This document shows positions 55,088-64,000 of a stretch of 64,000 nt of DNA, piece by piece. Numbering within the stretch: position 1 is the first letter of the stretch; the number at the start of each line of letters is the position of its first letter. The position numbers and the translations under genes are program-made. The notes beneath the pieces were generated by a model, which did no database searches, was not told the DNA's origin, and worked only from the letters and a program-made list of their open reading frames with translations. The DNA is from Bacillus sp. AZ43 (GTDB lineage: Bacteria; Actinomycetota; Actinomycetes; Mycobacteriales; Geodermatophilaceae), in contig SPQJ01000014.1 of the NCBI GenBank assembly GCA_004570425.1, positions 1-64,000 of the forward strand. Reading direction: 5' to 3'.

Positions 55088-56040
55088 ACCAGCCGGTTGG
55101 TCCAGAGCAGGCTCATGACCGCACCCAGCAGGGCGAGCGCGACGCCGGCGCGGACGAACCAGTAGCTGACGTCCTTCGGCTCGGTGGTGTAGCCGATCTG
55201 GCTGCCCAGGTCGGCGTACACCTCCTCCAGCTCCGCGGCGCTGGCGGCCTCGCTGTAGCTGCCGCCGGTCTCGTCGGCGATCCGCTCCAGCGCCGCCCGG
55301 TCGACGGGCACCGGCACGGTCTCGCCGTCGAGGTCGAGCGTTCCGTAGTCGGTGCCGAAGGCGATGGTCGACACCGGCACGCCGGCCTCGCGGGCGGCGT
55401 CGATGGCCTGGGTGTCCTCGCGCCCGACCGTGTTGGTGCCGTCGGAGAGGAGGACGATGCGGGCCGGCGCGGCCTCCTCCTCCCCTGCGTCCAGCGACGA
55501 CTGGAAGTTCTCGATCGCGCTCAGCGAGGTGAACACCGCCTCGCCGATCGCCGTCGCCTCGGCCAGCTTCAGGTTGTCGATGGCGCCGGCCACCTGCGCG
55601 CGGTCGGTCGTCGGCGGGACGACGGTCTGGGCCGTGCCGGCGAAGGTGACCAGCCCCAGGTTGATCCGCTCGGGCAGCACGTCGACGAACTGCTTGGCCG
55701 CGGTCTGCATCGCCTCGAAGCGGTCGGGCTCGATGTCGGTGGCCTGCATCGACAGGGACACGTCGACGGCCATCACGACGGTCGCCCGCTCGCGCGGGAC
55801 CCGCACCTCGGTGCTCGGCACCGCCAGCGACACGATCAGCGTGGCCAGGCCCAGCGCGACCACCGCGAACGCGACGTGCCGCTTCCAGCCCGGCCGCTTG
55901 GGCACGATCGTGCCGAGCAGCGCCACGTTGGTGAACCGCGCCGCGTACGCCTTCCGCCGCAGCTGCAGCAGCACGTAGAAGGCGACGAGAGCCACGACGG
56001 CCACGAGGGCCAGCAGCCACAGGGGTGCCTGGAAGGTCAT
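55084..56040 (-). CDS. VWA-domain membrane protein (BatA-like)
   Basis: A 318-residue protein with two N-terminal helices (LALVAVVALVAFYVLLQL and VAFAVVALGLATLIVSLAV), a von Willebrand A domain (VVMAVDVSLSMQATDIEPDRFEAMQTAAKQFVDVLPERINLGLVTFAGTAQTVVPP, with the MIDAS motif DVSLS), and a C-terminal helix (WFVRAGVALALLGAVMSLLW). It is the third gene of the MoxR-DUF58-VWA operon. Such operons assemble or chaperone metal- or envelope-related complexes; the exact role varies. ATG overlaps the DUF58 stop as ATGA. Confidence 0.9.
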   Translation of the reverse strand: MTFQAPLWLLALVAVVALVAFYVLLQLRRKAYAARFTNVALLGTIVPKRPGWKRHVAFAVVALGLATLIVSLAVPSTEVRVPRERATVVMAVDVSLSMQATDIEPDRFEAMQTAAKQFVDVLPERINLGLVTFAGTAQTVVPPTTDRAQVAGAIDNLKLAEATAIGEAVFTSLSAIENFQSSLDAGEEEAAPARIVLLSDGTNTVGREDTQAIDAAREAGVPVSTIAFGTDYGTLDLDGETVPVPVDRAALERIADETGGSYSEAASAAELEEVYADLGSQIGYTTEPKDVSYWFVRAGVALALLGAVMSLLWTNRLV

Positions 56041-57065
56041 CGGGACGCTCCTCCGCTCCCGGCCCGCCGGCGCTCGGCGACGAACCGCACCACGTCCATC
56101 AGCCAGTCCCGGTCGGTGCGCAGCCGCAGGTGGCCGGCACCGGCCCGGCGCAGCGCCCGGCCGACCTGCTCGCGCTGCTTCTGCGCGCCCTCGGCGAACC
56201 GGGCGCGGAACTCGGCGTCGCCGGTGGGCACCTCGAGGGTCTGCCCGCTCTCCGGGTCCACGACGGTCAGCAGGCCGACGTCGGGCAGCTCCAGCTCACG
56301 GGGGTCGACCACCTCGATCGCGAGGATCTCGTGCCGCGCGGAGAGTCCTCGCAGCGGCCGCTCCCAGTCGCTGTCGCCGAGGAAGTCGGAGATGACCACG
56401 ACCAGCCCGCGCCGGCGCTCGGGACGACGGAGCGTCTCCAGCGCGGCGGCCAGGTCGCCCCGCCGCCCGCTCGCCGCGCGCGGGGTCGCGACGACCGAGC
56501 GCAGCAGGCGCTCGGCGGCCAGCCGCCCGGGCATGGCCGGGTAGCGGTCCACCCGCTCCCCCGTGGTGACGACGGCGCCGAGCCGGTTCCCCCCGTGCAC
56601 GGTCAGGTGCCCGACGGCGGCCAGCCCCGCGATCGCGAGGTCGCGCTTCTGGCACTTCGCGGTGCCGAAGTCGAGGCTCGCGGAGAGGTCGACGACGGCC
56701 CAGGTCTCCAGCTCGCGGTCCGCGATCGTCTCGCGGACGTGCGGCACCTGGGTGCGCGCCGTCACCGGCCAGTCCATCCGCCGGACGTCGTCCCCGGGGT
56801 GGTAGGTGCGGGAGTCGCCCGCCTCCGAGCCCGACCCGGGCACCAGCCCCAGGTGGTCGCCCTGCAGCAGCCCGTCGAGCCGTCGCCGCACGGTGAGCTC
56901 GAGCCGGCGCAGCAGCACGTCGGCCGGGCCGTCGGTGAAGCGCGGCGGTGCGCCGTCGTCGTCACCCGGCTCGACCCCGGAGCCCGGGGTGGCCGGGTGC
57001 AGCAGGAGGCCCGGGTGCTCCGGCCCGGACGGTGGCGGCTGCGCCGCGCGGCGACGCCGGATCAC
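56037..57065 (-). CDS. DUF58-domain protein
   Basis: A 342-residue soluble DUF58 protein. The signature YHPGDDVRRMDWPVTART (about residue 88) is present, and a later VWA-like region ETWAVVDLSASLDFGTAKCQKRDLAIAGLAAVGHLTVHGGNRLGAVVTTG matches the family's divergent VWA fold. GTG overlaps the MoxR stop as GTGA. Basic N-terminus. Works with the MoxR ATPase, probably as its substrate adaptor (inferred). Confidence 0.88.
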   Translation of the reverse strand: MIRRRRAAQPPPSGPEHPGLLLHPATPGSGVEPGDDDGAPPRFTDGPADVLLRRLELTVRRRLDGLLQGDHLGLVPGSGSEAGDSRTYHPGDDVRRMDWPVTARTQVPHVRETIADRELETWAVVDLSASLDFGTAKCQKRDLAIAGLAAVGHLTVHGGNRLGAVVTTGERVDRYPAMPGRLAAERLLRSVVATPRAASGRRGDLAAALETLRRPERRRGLVVVISDFLGDSDWERPLRGLSARHEILAIEVVDPRELELPDVGLLTVVDPESGQTLEVPTGDAEFRARFAEGAQKQREQVGRALRRAGAGHLRLRTDRDWLMDVVRFVAERRRAGSGGASR

Positions 57066-58291
57066 GCCGGGTGGGGCCCTTGCGCGTAGCCGTTGGACGA
57101 CGGGCCCGGCTGGCCGGGCTGCGGGCCGTGCTGCGGGGCCGGTCCCTGCGGCACGGGCGGCCCGTGCTGCGGGGCGGCCGGCATGGCCTGGCTCGGGCCG
57201 AAGTGCCGTGCCGGAGGCACGTGCGGACCGCCGGGTGTGCCGGGGCCGAAGCCGCCGGCGTTCTGGCGGGGGGCGACCTGGGGCAGCGGCACGGTCTGCA
57301 CGATCCGCTTCACGATGTGGTCGGCCGGGACGCCGTCGGCGAGCGCGTCGTAGGAGAGCACCAGCCGGTGCCGGAGCACGTCGGCGGTGATGTCGAGGAC
57401 GTCCTGCGGCAGCACGTAGTCACGCCCGCGCACCAGGGCGAGGGCCCGGCTGGCCGAGATGAGGCCGAGCGAGGCGCGCGGGCTGGCGCCGTAGGACACC
57501 CACGTGGCGACGTCCTCCATGCCGTGCTCCCGCGGGGTGCGGGTCGCGACGACGAGGCGGACGACGTAGTCGACCAGCGCGTGGTGCACGAACACCTGGG
57601 ACGCCGTCTTCTGCAGGCGGCGCAGCTCCTCGGGGTTCAGCACCGTCTCGGCCACGGGCGGCTCGGAGCCCATGCGGTAGACGATCTCCCGCTCCTCCTC
57701 GGGGCTCGGGTAGTCGACGAGCACCTTCATGAGGAAGCGGTCGCGCTGGGCCTCGGGCAGCGGGTAGACGCCCTCGGACTCGATGGGGTTCTGGGTGGCC
57801 AGCACGAGGAACGGGTCGGGCAGCGGGTGGGTGACGCCGCCGATCGACACCTGCCGCTCGGCCATGACCTCGAGCAGCGCGGACTGCACCTTGGCCGGCG
57901 CGCGGTTGATCTCGTCGGTGAGGACGAAGTTGGCGAACACCGGACCGAGCTCGGTGTCGAACGCGTCCTGGCCCGCCTTGTAGATGCGGGTGCCGATGAT
58001 GTCGGCCGGCACCAGGTCGGGCGTGAACTGCAGGCGGGCGAACTTGCCTCCGACGGCGGTGGCCAGCGTCTCGACGGCGAGGGTCTTGGCCACCCCGGGC
58101 ACACCCTCCAGGAGGACGTGGCCGCGGGCCAGCAGCGCGACGAGCATCCGCTCGACGAGGCGGTCCTGGCCGACGATGACCCGCTTGATTTCGAACAGGA
58201 CCCGCTCGAGCCGGGCCGCGTCGGCCGACGGCGGGACGGGCGCCTGGCCGCTCGGCGAGGTGTCGGTCGGGGTGCTGGCAGCGCTGCTCAC
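57062..58291 (-). CDS. MoxR-family AAA+ ATPase
   Basis: A 409-residue AAA+ chaperone. Walker A GVPGVAKTLAVET (about residue 63), ARLQFTPDLVPADIIGT pre-Walker B, Walker B VLTDEINRAPAKVQSALLEVMAE (about 125), sensor 1 LVLATQNPIESEGVYPLPEAQRDRF, and sensor 2 GASPRASLGLISASRALALVRGRDYVLPQDV. The last ~75 residues are a Pro/Gly/His/Gln-rich low-complexity tail absent from most MoxR proteins. It is the first gene of a coupled operon with DUF58 and VWA proteins. GTG start. Confidence 0.92.
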   Translation of the reverse strand: MSSAASTPTDTSPSGQAPVPPSADAARLERVLFEIKRVIVGQDRLVERMLVALLARGHVLLEGVPGVAKTLAVETLATAVGGKFARLQFTPDLVPADIIGTRIYKAGQDAFDTELGPVFANFVLTDEINRAPAKVQSALLEVMAERQVSIGGVTHPLPDPFLVLATQNPIESEGVYPLPEAQRDRFLMKVLVDYPSPEEEREIVYRMGSEPPVAETVLNPEELRRLQKTASQVFVHHALVDYVVRLVVATRTPREHGMEDVATWVSYGASPRASLGLISASRALALVRGRDYVLPQDVLDITADVLRHRLVLSYDALADGVPADHIVKRIVQTVPLPQVAPRQNAGGFGPGTPGGPHVPPARHFGPSQAMPAAPQHGPPVPQGPAPQHGPQPGQPGPSSNGYAQGPHPA

Positions 58292-58595
58292 GGTGCTCCC
58301 TGGTCGTGCCGGCCGACCGGTGTCCGCGGCGGGACACGCGCTCGGCGGGGCGGCAGGACCGTCCCCCGTGCCAGTGTCCTACATCGCCCGACCGCCGACC
58401 CGCGAGCGCGGGGCGAGCTTGCTGGCAATCTCCTGGGAGTTGACGACGGCGGCACTCAACCCCTGCCCGCGGTCGTCGGCGACTGCTAGATTGGCCAACG
58501 CGTCGGGCAGCTCCCCCCGTGGCTGCCCGACGCCTCTCTTCGGCCCCGTCCCGGTCCCGCCCCCAGCTCGCGAAGGGTGGGAGGACGGGGCTTCC
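58292..58595. other. 304-base gap with hairpins between moxR and NlpC/P60 genes
   Basis: Contains a perfect 10-bp repeat CGTCGGGCAG/CTGCCCGACG (58501-58510, 58523-58532) and the likely NlpC/P60 terminator (58543-58591). The rest must hold the moxR operon promoter; I see no gene. Confidence 0.5.
58543..58591 (-). terminator. Terminator of the NlpC/P60 gene
   Basis: GCCCCGTCC (58543-58551) pairs with GGACGGGGC (58583-58591), just past the NlpC/P60 stop at 58596, with extra internal pairing CCCGCCCCC/GGGTGGGA. Confidence 0.55.
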
Positions 58596-59855
58596 TCAGG
58601 CGCTGGGGCGGACGGCGCCGATGTAGCCCCGCCAGCGCATGCTCGACACCTTCACCACCGAGCCGCTCTGGGGCGCCTCGAGGATCTGGTCCCCGCCCAG
58701 CCAGATGGCCACGTGGTGGATGGTGCCGGGTGCCGAGGTGTCGGTGGCCCAGAAGACGAGGTCGCCGGGGCGCAGGTCGTCGCTCGACACCTTGGGCAGC
58801 GAGGCGTACTGGGCGCGGCTGTTGCGCGGGATGCTGATGCCGGCCTGGGCGTAGGCGTACTGGGTCAGACCGCTGCAGTCGAAGCCCCAGACCCCGAGGT
58901 CGACACCCCAGCCCCAGCCCGGGCCGTTCGTGCCGCCGCCGCCCCAGGCGTACCGGGTGCCGCGGTAGGCCATGGCCGCGTCGATCGCGGTCCGGGCGGC
59001 CGACGAGTCGCCGGCGCCGGCCGGGGCGTCGTTGCCCGACGGCGCGGGAGGCGCGGCCACCGGCTTGGGAGCCGGCGCGGGGGTGCGGATGACCTGGGCG
59101 GCGCGGTCGGCCGCGGCCCGCTCGCCGATCAGCGTCTGCAGCTGGCCCTGGGCGGCGGCCAGCTCGGTCTCCAGCTGGGCCTGCTGGACGTCGAGCGCGG
59201 CGGCCTGCTCGCGGGCGGAGACCTCGGCTGCCTCGGCGACGACGAGAGTGGCCTCGGCGTGCTCCTTGAGCGCGGCGACGTGCTCGACGGCGGTGTGCGC
59301 GGCCGTCTCGGCCTGCTCGGCGCGCTCCTGGACGACGGTCACCTCGACCAGCACGTCGGAGCGGTGCGACCCGGCCGCCTCCAGCAGCGCGGCGCGCTCG
59401 ATCAGCTCGGCCGGACCGGTCGCCGTCAGCAGCGCCGCGGCCTCCGGGTAGGTGCTGCCCTGCATGTAGCTGCGGCGGGCGAACTCCACGACCTGCGCGC
59501 GGGCGACGCCGAGGTCGGCGGTGGCCTGCGCCGCGGCCGCGGCCGCGGCGACCGCCTCCTGCTGCGCGACCTCGTAGGCCGCCTGCGTCGCCTGGTACTC
59601 GTCGAGCGCGATGGCCGCCTCGGCCCGCGCGGTGTCGACGGCGTCCTGCGCCACGGCCAGCTGGGTCGACAGATCGCCGATGCGCCGCGCGACGGCGTCG
59701 GCCTGCGCCTGCGCCTGCGCGATCTGGGTGTCGCTGGGCCGGCGGGGCGCGGCGTCCGCGACGGCCGGGGTCAGCCCCAGGACGACGAGGCCGGCGACCG
59801 CCGTCCCCACCACCCGGAGGGCGCGCGCCGTACCGGTCCGCATGCCGCTGTCCAC
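58596..59855 (-). CDS. Secreted coiled-coil NlpC/P60 peptidoglycan endopeptidase (RipA-like)
   Basis: A 419-residue exported wall hydrolase. A Sec signal (LRVVGTAVAGLVVLGLTPAVADAAP) is followed by a long Ala/Gln/Glu coiled coil (about 40-255), a Pro-rich linker, and a C-terminal NlpC/P60 domain: YRGTRYAWGGGG, DLGVWGFDCSGLTQYAYAQAG with the catalytic Cys in DCSGL, LRPGDLVFWATDTSAPGTIHHVAIWLGGDQILEAP with His. It cleaves stem peptides to separate daughter cells. GTG at 59855 has GAGAGG 7 bases upstream; an ATG at 59843 is possible. The coiled coil is a paralogue of that in the Rpf protein at 43.5 kb. Confidence 0.9.
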   Translation of the reverse strand: MDSGMRTGTARALRVVGTAVAGLVVLGLTPAVADAAPRRPSDTQIAQAQAQADAVARRIGDLSTQLAVAQDAVDTARAEAAIALDEYQATQAAYEVAQQEAVAAAAAAAQATADLGVARAQVVEFARRSYMQGSTYPEAAALLTATGPAELIERAALLEAAGSHRSDVLVEVTVVQERAEQAETAAHTAVEHVAALKEHAEATLVVAEAAEVSAREQAAALDVQQAQLETELAAAQGQLQTLIGERAAADRAAQVIRTPAPAPKPVAAPPAPSGNDAPAGAGDSSAARTAIDAAMAYRGTRYAWGGGGTNGPGWGWGVDLGVWGFDCSGLTQYAYAQAGISIPRNSRAQYASLPKVSSDDLRPGDLVFWATDTSAPGTIHHVAIWLGGDQILEAPQSGSVVKVSSMRWRGYIGAVRPSA

Positions 59856-59867
59856 TGACCGACCTCT

Positions 59868-59905
59868 CGTCCGTGCGGCACCCGGGATGGGTGCCGCTGC
59901 GGACG
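59868..59905 (-). other. Leader hairpin of the NlpC/P60 gene
   Basis: CGTCCG/CGGACG and GCGGCACCC/GGGTGCCGC pair into a long stem just upstream of the ribosome site. It could regulate translation or be a simple structural element. No known riboswitch consensus was recognised. Confidence 0.4.
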
Positions 59906-59939
59906 TGATCGACCGGCAGCAGCCCGGCGTTGAGCGCGC

Positions 59940-59957
59940 CTCACCCCTCGGGGTGAG
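59940..59957 (-). terminator. Terminator of the acyl-CoA ligase gene
   Basis: CTCACCCC/GGGGTGAG with a 2-base loop, 27 bases beyond the acyl-CoA ligase stop. Confidence 0.5.
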
Positions 59958-59984
59958 ACGCCCCGATCAGGTGACGGGCGCGGA

Positions 59985-61520
<1,536 letters not shown>

Positions 61521-61632
61521 GCCGGCTCCCGTCGATGTGGCCGGACGAGCCGGCCGCTCGTAGTGGTCCCGGTCACGCTATCGCCGCACACGGGCTTCCG
61601 CCCATGGCCGCCGAGCTCGATGTCCTCGGGAC

Positions 61633-62202
61633 TCAGTGCACCGCCCCGGCCCGCAGGGGGGACAGCGCGGTGGCGGTGCGGGCCAGCTCGTCGAGCACGG
61701 TGCGGGCGGAGCCGTCGAGGGCCTCGTCGGGGCGCAGGTCCCCGTCCGCGTCGAGGTACTGGCGCGTCGGGATCGCCACCGCGGCGTTGAGCGGGTACAT
61801 CCGCAACGTGGTGACCACCTGCTTGGTCATCTGGACCCCGCGGGTGCCGGCGGACGTTCCTCCGTAGCTGACGAAGGCCACCGGCTTGTACGCCCACTCG
61901 TGGTACAGGAAGTCCAGCGCGTTCTTGAGCGGCGCCGGGGTGGCGTAGTTGTACTCGGGCGTGACGAAGGCGAAGGCGTCGGCCTCGTCCACGAGCCGGC
62001 TCCACACGCGCGTGTGCTCGTGCGCGTACCGGCCGGTGGACGGATGCTCCGGCTCGTCGAGGAAGGGCAGCCCCAGGGCGGCGAGGTCCACCGTCTCCAC
62101 GTCGAACACTCCGTGCGCCTGGGCGTGCCGGGTGAACCAGGCTCCGACCTCGGGGCCGCGGCGTCCCGGGCGGGTGCTGGCGATGACGACGTGCAGCTTC
62201 AC
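61633..62202 (-). CDS. NADPH-dependent FMN reductase
   Basis: A 189-residue flavodoxin-fold reductase. VKLHVVIASTRPGRRGPEVGAWF at the start gives the phosphate loop, and VTPEYNYATPAPLKNALDFLYHEWAYKPVAFVSYGGTSAGTRGVQMTKQVVTTLRMYPL carries the FMN-binding signatures (PEYN, YGG). It may reduce quinones, azo compounds or chromate. GTG overlaps the YczE stop as GTGA, so it is coupled to and controlled by the upstream operator bound by the divergent MarR regulator. Confidence 0.92.
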   Translation of the reverse strand: MKLHVVIASTRPGRRGPEVGAWFTRHAQAHGVFDVETVDLAALGLPFLDEPEHPSTGRYAHEHTRVWSRLVDEADAFAFVTPEYNYATPAPLKNALDFLYHEWAYKPVAFVSYGGTSAGTRGVQMTKQVVTTLRMYPLNAAVAIPTRQYLDADGDLRPDEALDGSARTVLDELARTATALSPLRAGAVH

Positions 62203-62816
62203 TGAGCTTCTCCTCGGATGGGGGAACCGACCGCGGGGCGGGATCGCCCGGCGAAGAACGGGATGAACAGGTGGGCGAGCGGGCCGATGCTCGCGGCGTA
62301 GAGGACGGTGCCGATGCCGACGGTGCCGCCGAGCAGGTAGCCGACCGCGAGGACGACGACCTCGATGGCGGTCCGGGCGCGACGGATGGGCATGCCCCGG
62401 GCGGCCAGGCCGGTCATGAGGCCGTCCCGGGCACCGGCGCCCATGCCCGCGGCGAGGTACAGGCCGGTCGCGACGGCGTTCAGGACGATGCCGCCGACGA
62501 GCATCGCGCACCGCCAGGGCAGCTCGGTGGGGCTGGGCAGGATCGCCAGCGACACGTCGAGGAAGACGCCCACCAGGAGGGCGTTGGCCAGCGTGCCCGC
62601 ACCGGGCCGCTGGCGGAGCGGGATCCAGGCGAGCAGCACGAGCACGCTCGTGGCGACGACCACGGTGCCCAGGGACAGCCCGGTGCGCAGCGACAGGCCC
62701 TGGTGCAGCACGTCCCACGGATCCAGCCCGAGGTCCGCCTCCACCAGGAGCCCGATGCTGAGCCCGTAGAGAGCCAGCCCCGCGAGGAGCCGTCCCGCCC
62801 GGCTGGTCGTTGACAT
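62199..62816 (-). CDS. YczE/YyaS-family membrane protein
   Basis: A 205-residue protein with five or six helices (RLLAGLALYGLSIGLLVEADLGLDPWDVLHQGLSLRTGLSLGTVVVATSVLVLLAWIPL). The DLGLDPWDVLHQGL segment is typical of YczE/YitT-like proteins. Function unknown; sometimes linked to amino-acid or antibiotic export. ATG at 62816 lies within the palindromic MarR operator, six bases after the -10, suggesting a leaderless transcript. Confidence 0.85.
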   Translation of the reverse strand: MSTTSRAGRLLAGLALYGLSIGLLVEADLGLDPWDVLHQGLSLRTGLSLGTVVVATSVLVLLAWIPLRQRPGAGTLANALLVGVFLDVSLAILPSPTELPWRCAMLVGGIVLNAVATGLYLAAGMGAGARDGLMTGLAARGMPIRRARTAIEVVVLAVGYLLGGTVGIGTVLYAASIGPLAHLFIPFFAGRSRPAVGSPIRGEAQ

Positions 62817-62851
62817 GTCATCAACCTGCCACGCGGGTTGGTGACATGTCA
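62811..62851. promoter_or_regulatory. Twin palindromic MarR operator and divergent promoters
   Basis: TGACATGTCA occurs at 62811-62820 and 62842-62851, centres 31 bp apart (three helical turns). The right copy covers -35 elements of both promoters: minus-strand TTGACA (62847-62852) to CAGGTT (62823-62828), 18-base spacer, for yczE; plus-strand GTGACA (62841-62846) to TAGGCT (62864-62869), 17-base spacer, for marR. The left copy covers the yczE ATG. Both ATGs are 6 bases from their -10. Confidence 0.75.
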
Positions 62852-62875
62852 ACCAGCAGCGTCTAGGCTTGCGTC

Positions 62876-63364
62876 ATGGAGGAACCGCGCTGGCTGTCGC
62901 CGTCCGAGGACCGCGCCTGGCGGGCATGGCGCCGGATGCACACGGCCCTACCGGCCCAGCTCGCCCAGGACCTGTGGAAGGACAGCCGCCTGTCCGATCC
63001 GGACTTCGAGGTCCTGTCCACCCTGTCCGAGGCCACCGACCACCGCCGCCGGTTGAGCGAGCTGGCCGCCAAGATGCTCTGGTCGCGCAGCCGGCTGTCC
63101 CACCACGTCACCCGGATGCAGGCCAGGGGCCTCGTCACCCGGGACGAGGACCCCACCGACGGCCGGGGCAGCTTCGTCACCCTGACGCCGCACGGGTTCG
63201 AGATCCTGCGCGCAGCCGCCGTGCACCACCTGTCCTCGGTGCGCAGGCACCTCATCGACCTGCTCAGCGAGGACGAGCTCGACGTGCTCGCCACCATCGC
63301 GGAACGGGTCGTCGACCGCCTGGACAGCGCGCGGGCCGCGACCGGGGAAGGCGCGCCCCGCTAG
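62876..63364 (+). CDS. MarR-family transcriptional regulator
   Basis: A 162-residue winged-helix repressor. Core LPAQLAQDLWKDSRLSDPDFEVLSTLSEATDHRRRLSELAAKMLWSRSRLSHHVTRMQARGLVTRDEDPTDGRGSFVTLTPHGFEILRAAAVHH holds the recognition helix (SRSRLSHHVTRM) and the wing (DPTDGRG). It should repress itself and the divergent yczE-FMN reductase operon by binding the twin palindrome. The inducer is unknown; a phenolic or oxidant is common in the family. ATG at 62876 looks leaderless. Confidence 0.93.
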   Translation: MEEPRWLSPSEDRAWRAWRRMHTALPAQLAQDLWKDSRLSDPDFEVLSTLSEATDHRRRLSELAAKMLWSRSRLSHHVTRMQARGLVTRDEDPTDGRGSFVTLTPHGFEILRAAAVHHLSSVRRHLIDLLSEDELDVLATIAERVVDRLDSARAATGEGAPR

Positions 63365-63371
63365 CCCGCGC

Positions 63372-64000
63372 TCAGTCCGAGGTCTGCAGCAGCCGCGGCA
63401 GCGCGACCCCGATCGGCTCGCGGACGACGAGGTCGGCGAGGTCGTCGTAGGGCGTGGGCTCGGCGTTCACGATCACCACGCGGGCCCCGCTCCTGGCGGC
63501 CAGCTCGGTGAGCCCGGCCGCGGGGTGCACCGTCAGCGAGGTGCCGACCGCCATGAACACGTCGCAGTCGGTGCTGGCCTGCGCGGCCGCATCGATGACG
63601 TCGGCGTCCAGCACCTGCCCGAAGCTGATCGTCGCCGATTTGAGGATTCCGCCGCAGACCAGGCAGGCCGGGTCGGGATCGCCGGCGTCGATCCGGGCCA
63701 TGGCGCTGTCCATGCTGGTGCGGTCCCCGCAGGAGAGGCACTCGACCTCGTGGATGGTCCCGTGCAGCTCGCGGACGACGTCGGTCGAGGAACCCGCGGC
63801 CTGGTGCAGCCCGTCGATGTTCTGGGTGAGCAGCGCCCGCAGCCGCCCCTGTCGCTCGAGGTCGGCCAGCGCCCGGTGCCCGGCGTTGGGCGCGACGTCG
63901 CCCACCTGCATGTCCGAGCGCATCCGCCACGCCTTGCGGCGGATGTCCGGGTCGTTCACGTAGTACGACAGCGTCACCAGCTTCTCGGCGTCCGGGTCCC
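63372..64000 (-). CDS. cobB: Sir2-family NAD-dependent protein deacylase (C-terminal part)
   Basis: A sirtuin whose N-terminus lies beyond the right edge. Visible family elements are LLTQNIDGLHQAAGS (the NID and His motif), two zinc Cys pairs (ECLSCGD and ACLVCGG), LKSATISFGQVLD, and MAVGTSLTVHPAAGL with VIVNAEPTPYDDLAD. The usual Rossmann GAG start is missing because it is outside the window. It removes acyl groups from lysines (for example acetyl-CoA synthetase) using NAD+. Convergent with marR. Confidence 0.9.
   Translation of the reverse strand, partial: DPDAEKLVTLSYYVNDPDIRRKAWRMRSDMQVGDVAPNAGHRALADLERQGRLRALLTQNIDGLHQAAGSSTDVVRELHGTIHEVECLSCGDRTSMDSAMARIDAGDPDPACLVCGGILKSATISFGQVLDADVIDAAAQASTDCDVFMAVGTSLTVHPAAGLTELAARSGARVVIVNAEPTPYDDLADLVVREPIGVALPRLLQTSD

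Overview
The window is very GC-rich, uses GTG starts freely, and packs genes tightly with many 4-base stop/start overlaps (GTGA, ATGA). Gene content points to an aerobic, stress-tolerant actinobacterium: fabG-fabI-hemH synteny, a usfX-sigF pair, Rpf and NlpC/P60 wall hydrolases with a shared coiled coil, HelR, a BldC-like regulator and Ku-LigD. A member of the Geodermatophilaceae is my best guess, but this is inference; no rRNA or tRNA gene is present to confirm it. I saw no prophage, insertion sequence, CRISPR array or tRNA. It reads as ordinary chromosome with several well-defined regulatory modules.

Layout. 0-10 kb: end of a polysaccharide flippase, a cupin, the phosphoketolase/acetate kinase operon (xfp-ackA) diverging from a large FAD/Fe-S D-lactate-type dehydrogenase, a KhtT/KhtU-like cation antiporter pair and an SGNH hydrolase. 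10-14 kb: a TetR-controlled DHA2 drug exporter, then a crotonase and an SDR reductase. 14-20 kb: a minus-strand run of small genes (DUF350, P-loop kinase, AI-2E-type exporter, ankyrin, GNAT, dienelactone hydrolase, ferritin-like, SatD pair, PPOX oxidoreductase). 20-24 kb: a second AI-2E-type exporter, a PAC2 protein and an aromatic-acid-type MFS transporter. 24-31 kb: furA-katA, purU, and the NHEJ operon ku-ligD(PE-Lig)-ligD(Pol).

31-40 kb: a general-stress signalling block. It holds an RsbV-like STAS protein, a topoisomerase IB, a single protein carrying phosphatase, kinase and STAS domains, and divergent usfX-sigF preceded by a SigF-type promoter. SPFH/NfeD membrane proteins and a hemerythrin follow. 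40-46 kb: hemH, fabI, fabG, an Rpf-type resuscitation factor and DAHP synthase. 46-51 kb: helR, with a 19-bp rifamycin-associated-element-like inverted repeat in the promoter region it shares with DAHP synthase; an SNF2-type helicase lies convergent to it. 51-64 kb: a BldC-like regulator, YciI, quinone oxidoreductase, ArsR regulator, PAS-GAF-SpoIIE phosphatase, the MoxR-DUF58-VWA operon, an NlpC/P60 hydrolase, an acyl-CoA ligase, an FMN reductase-YczE operon controlled by a divergent MarR with a twin palindromic operator, and the end of a sirtuin.

The strongest regulatory readings are the RAE-like element at helR, the symmetrical MarR operator with two apparently leaderless promoters, and the SigF module with its own SigF-like promoter. 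Starts and functions were assigned by reading translations and motifs by eye, without database searches.
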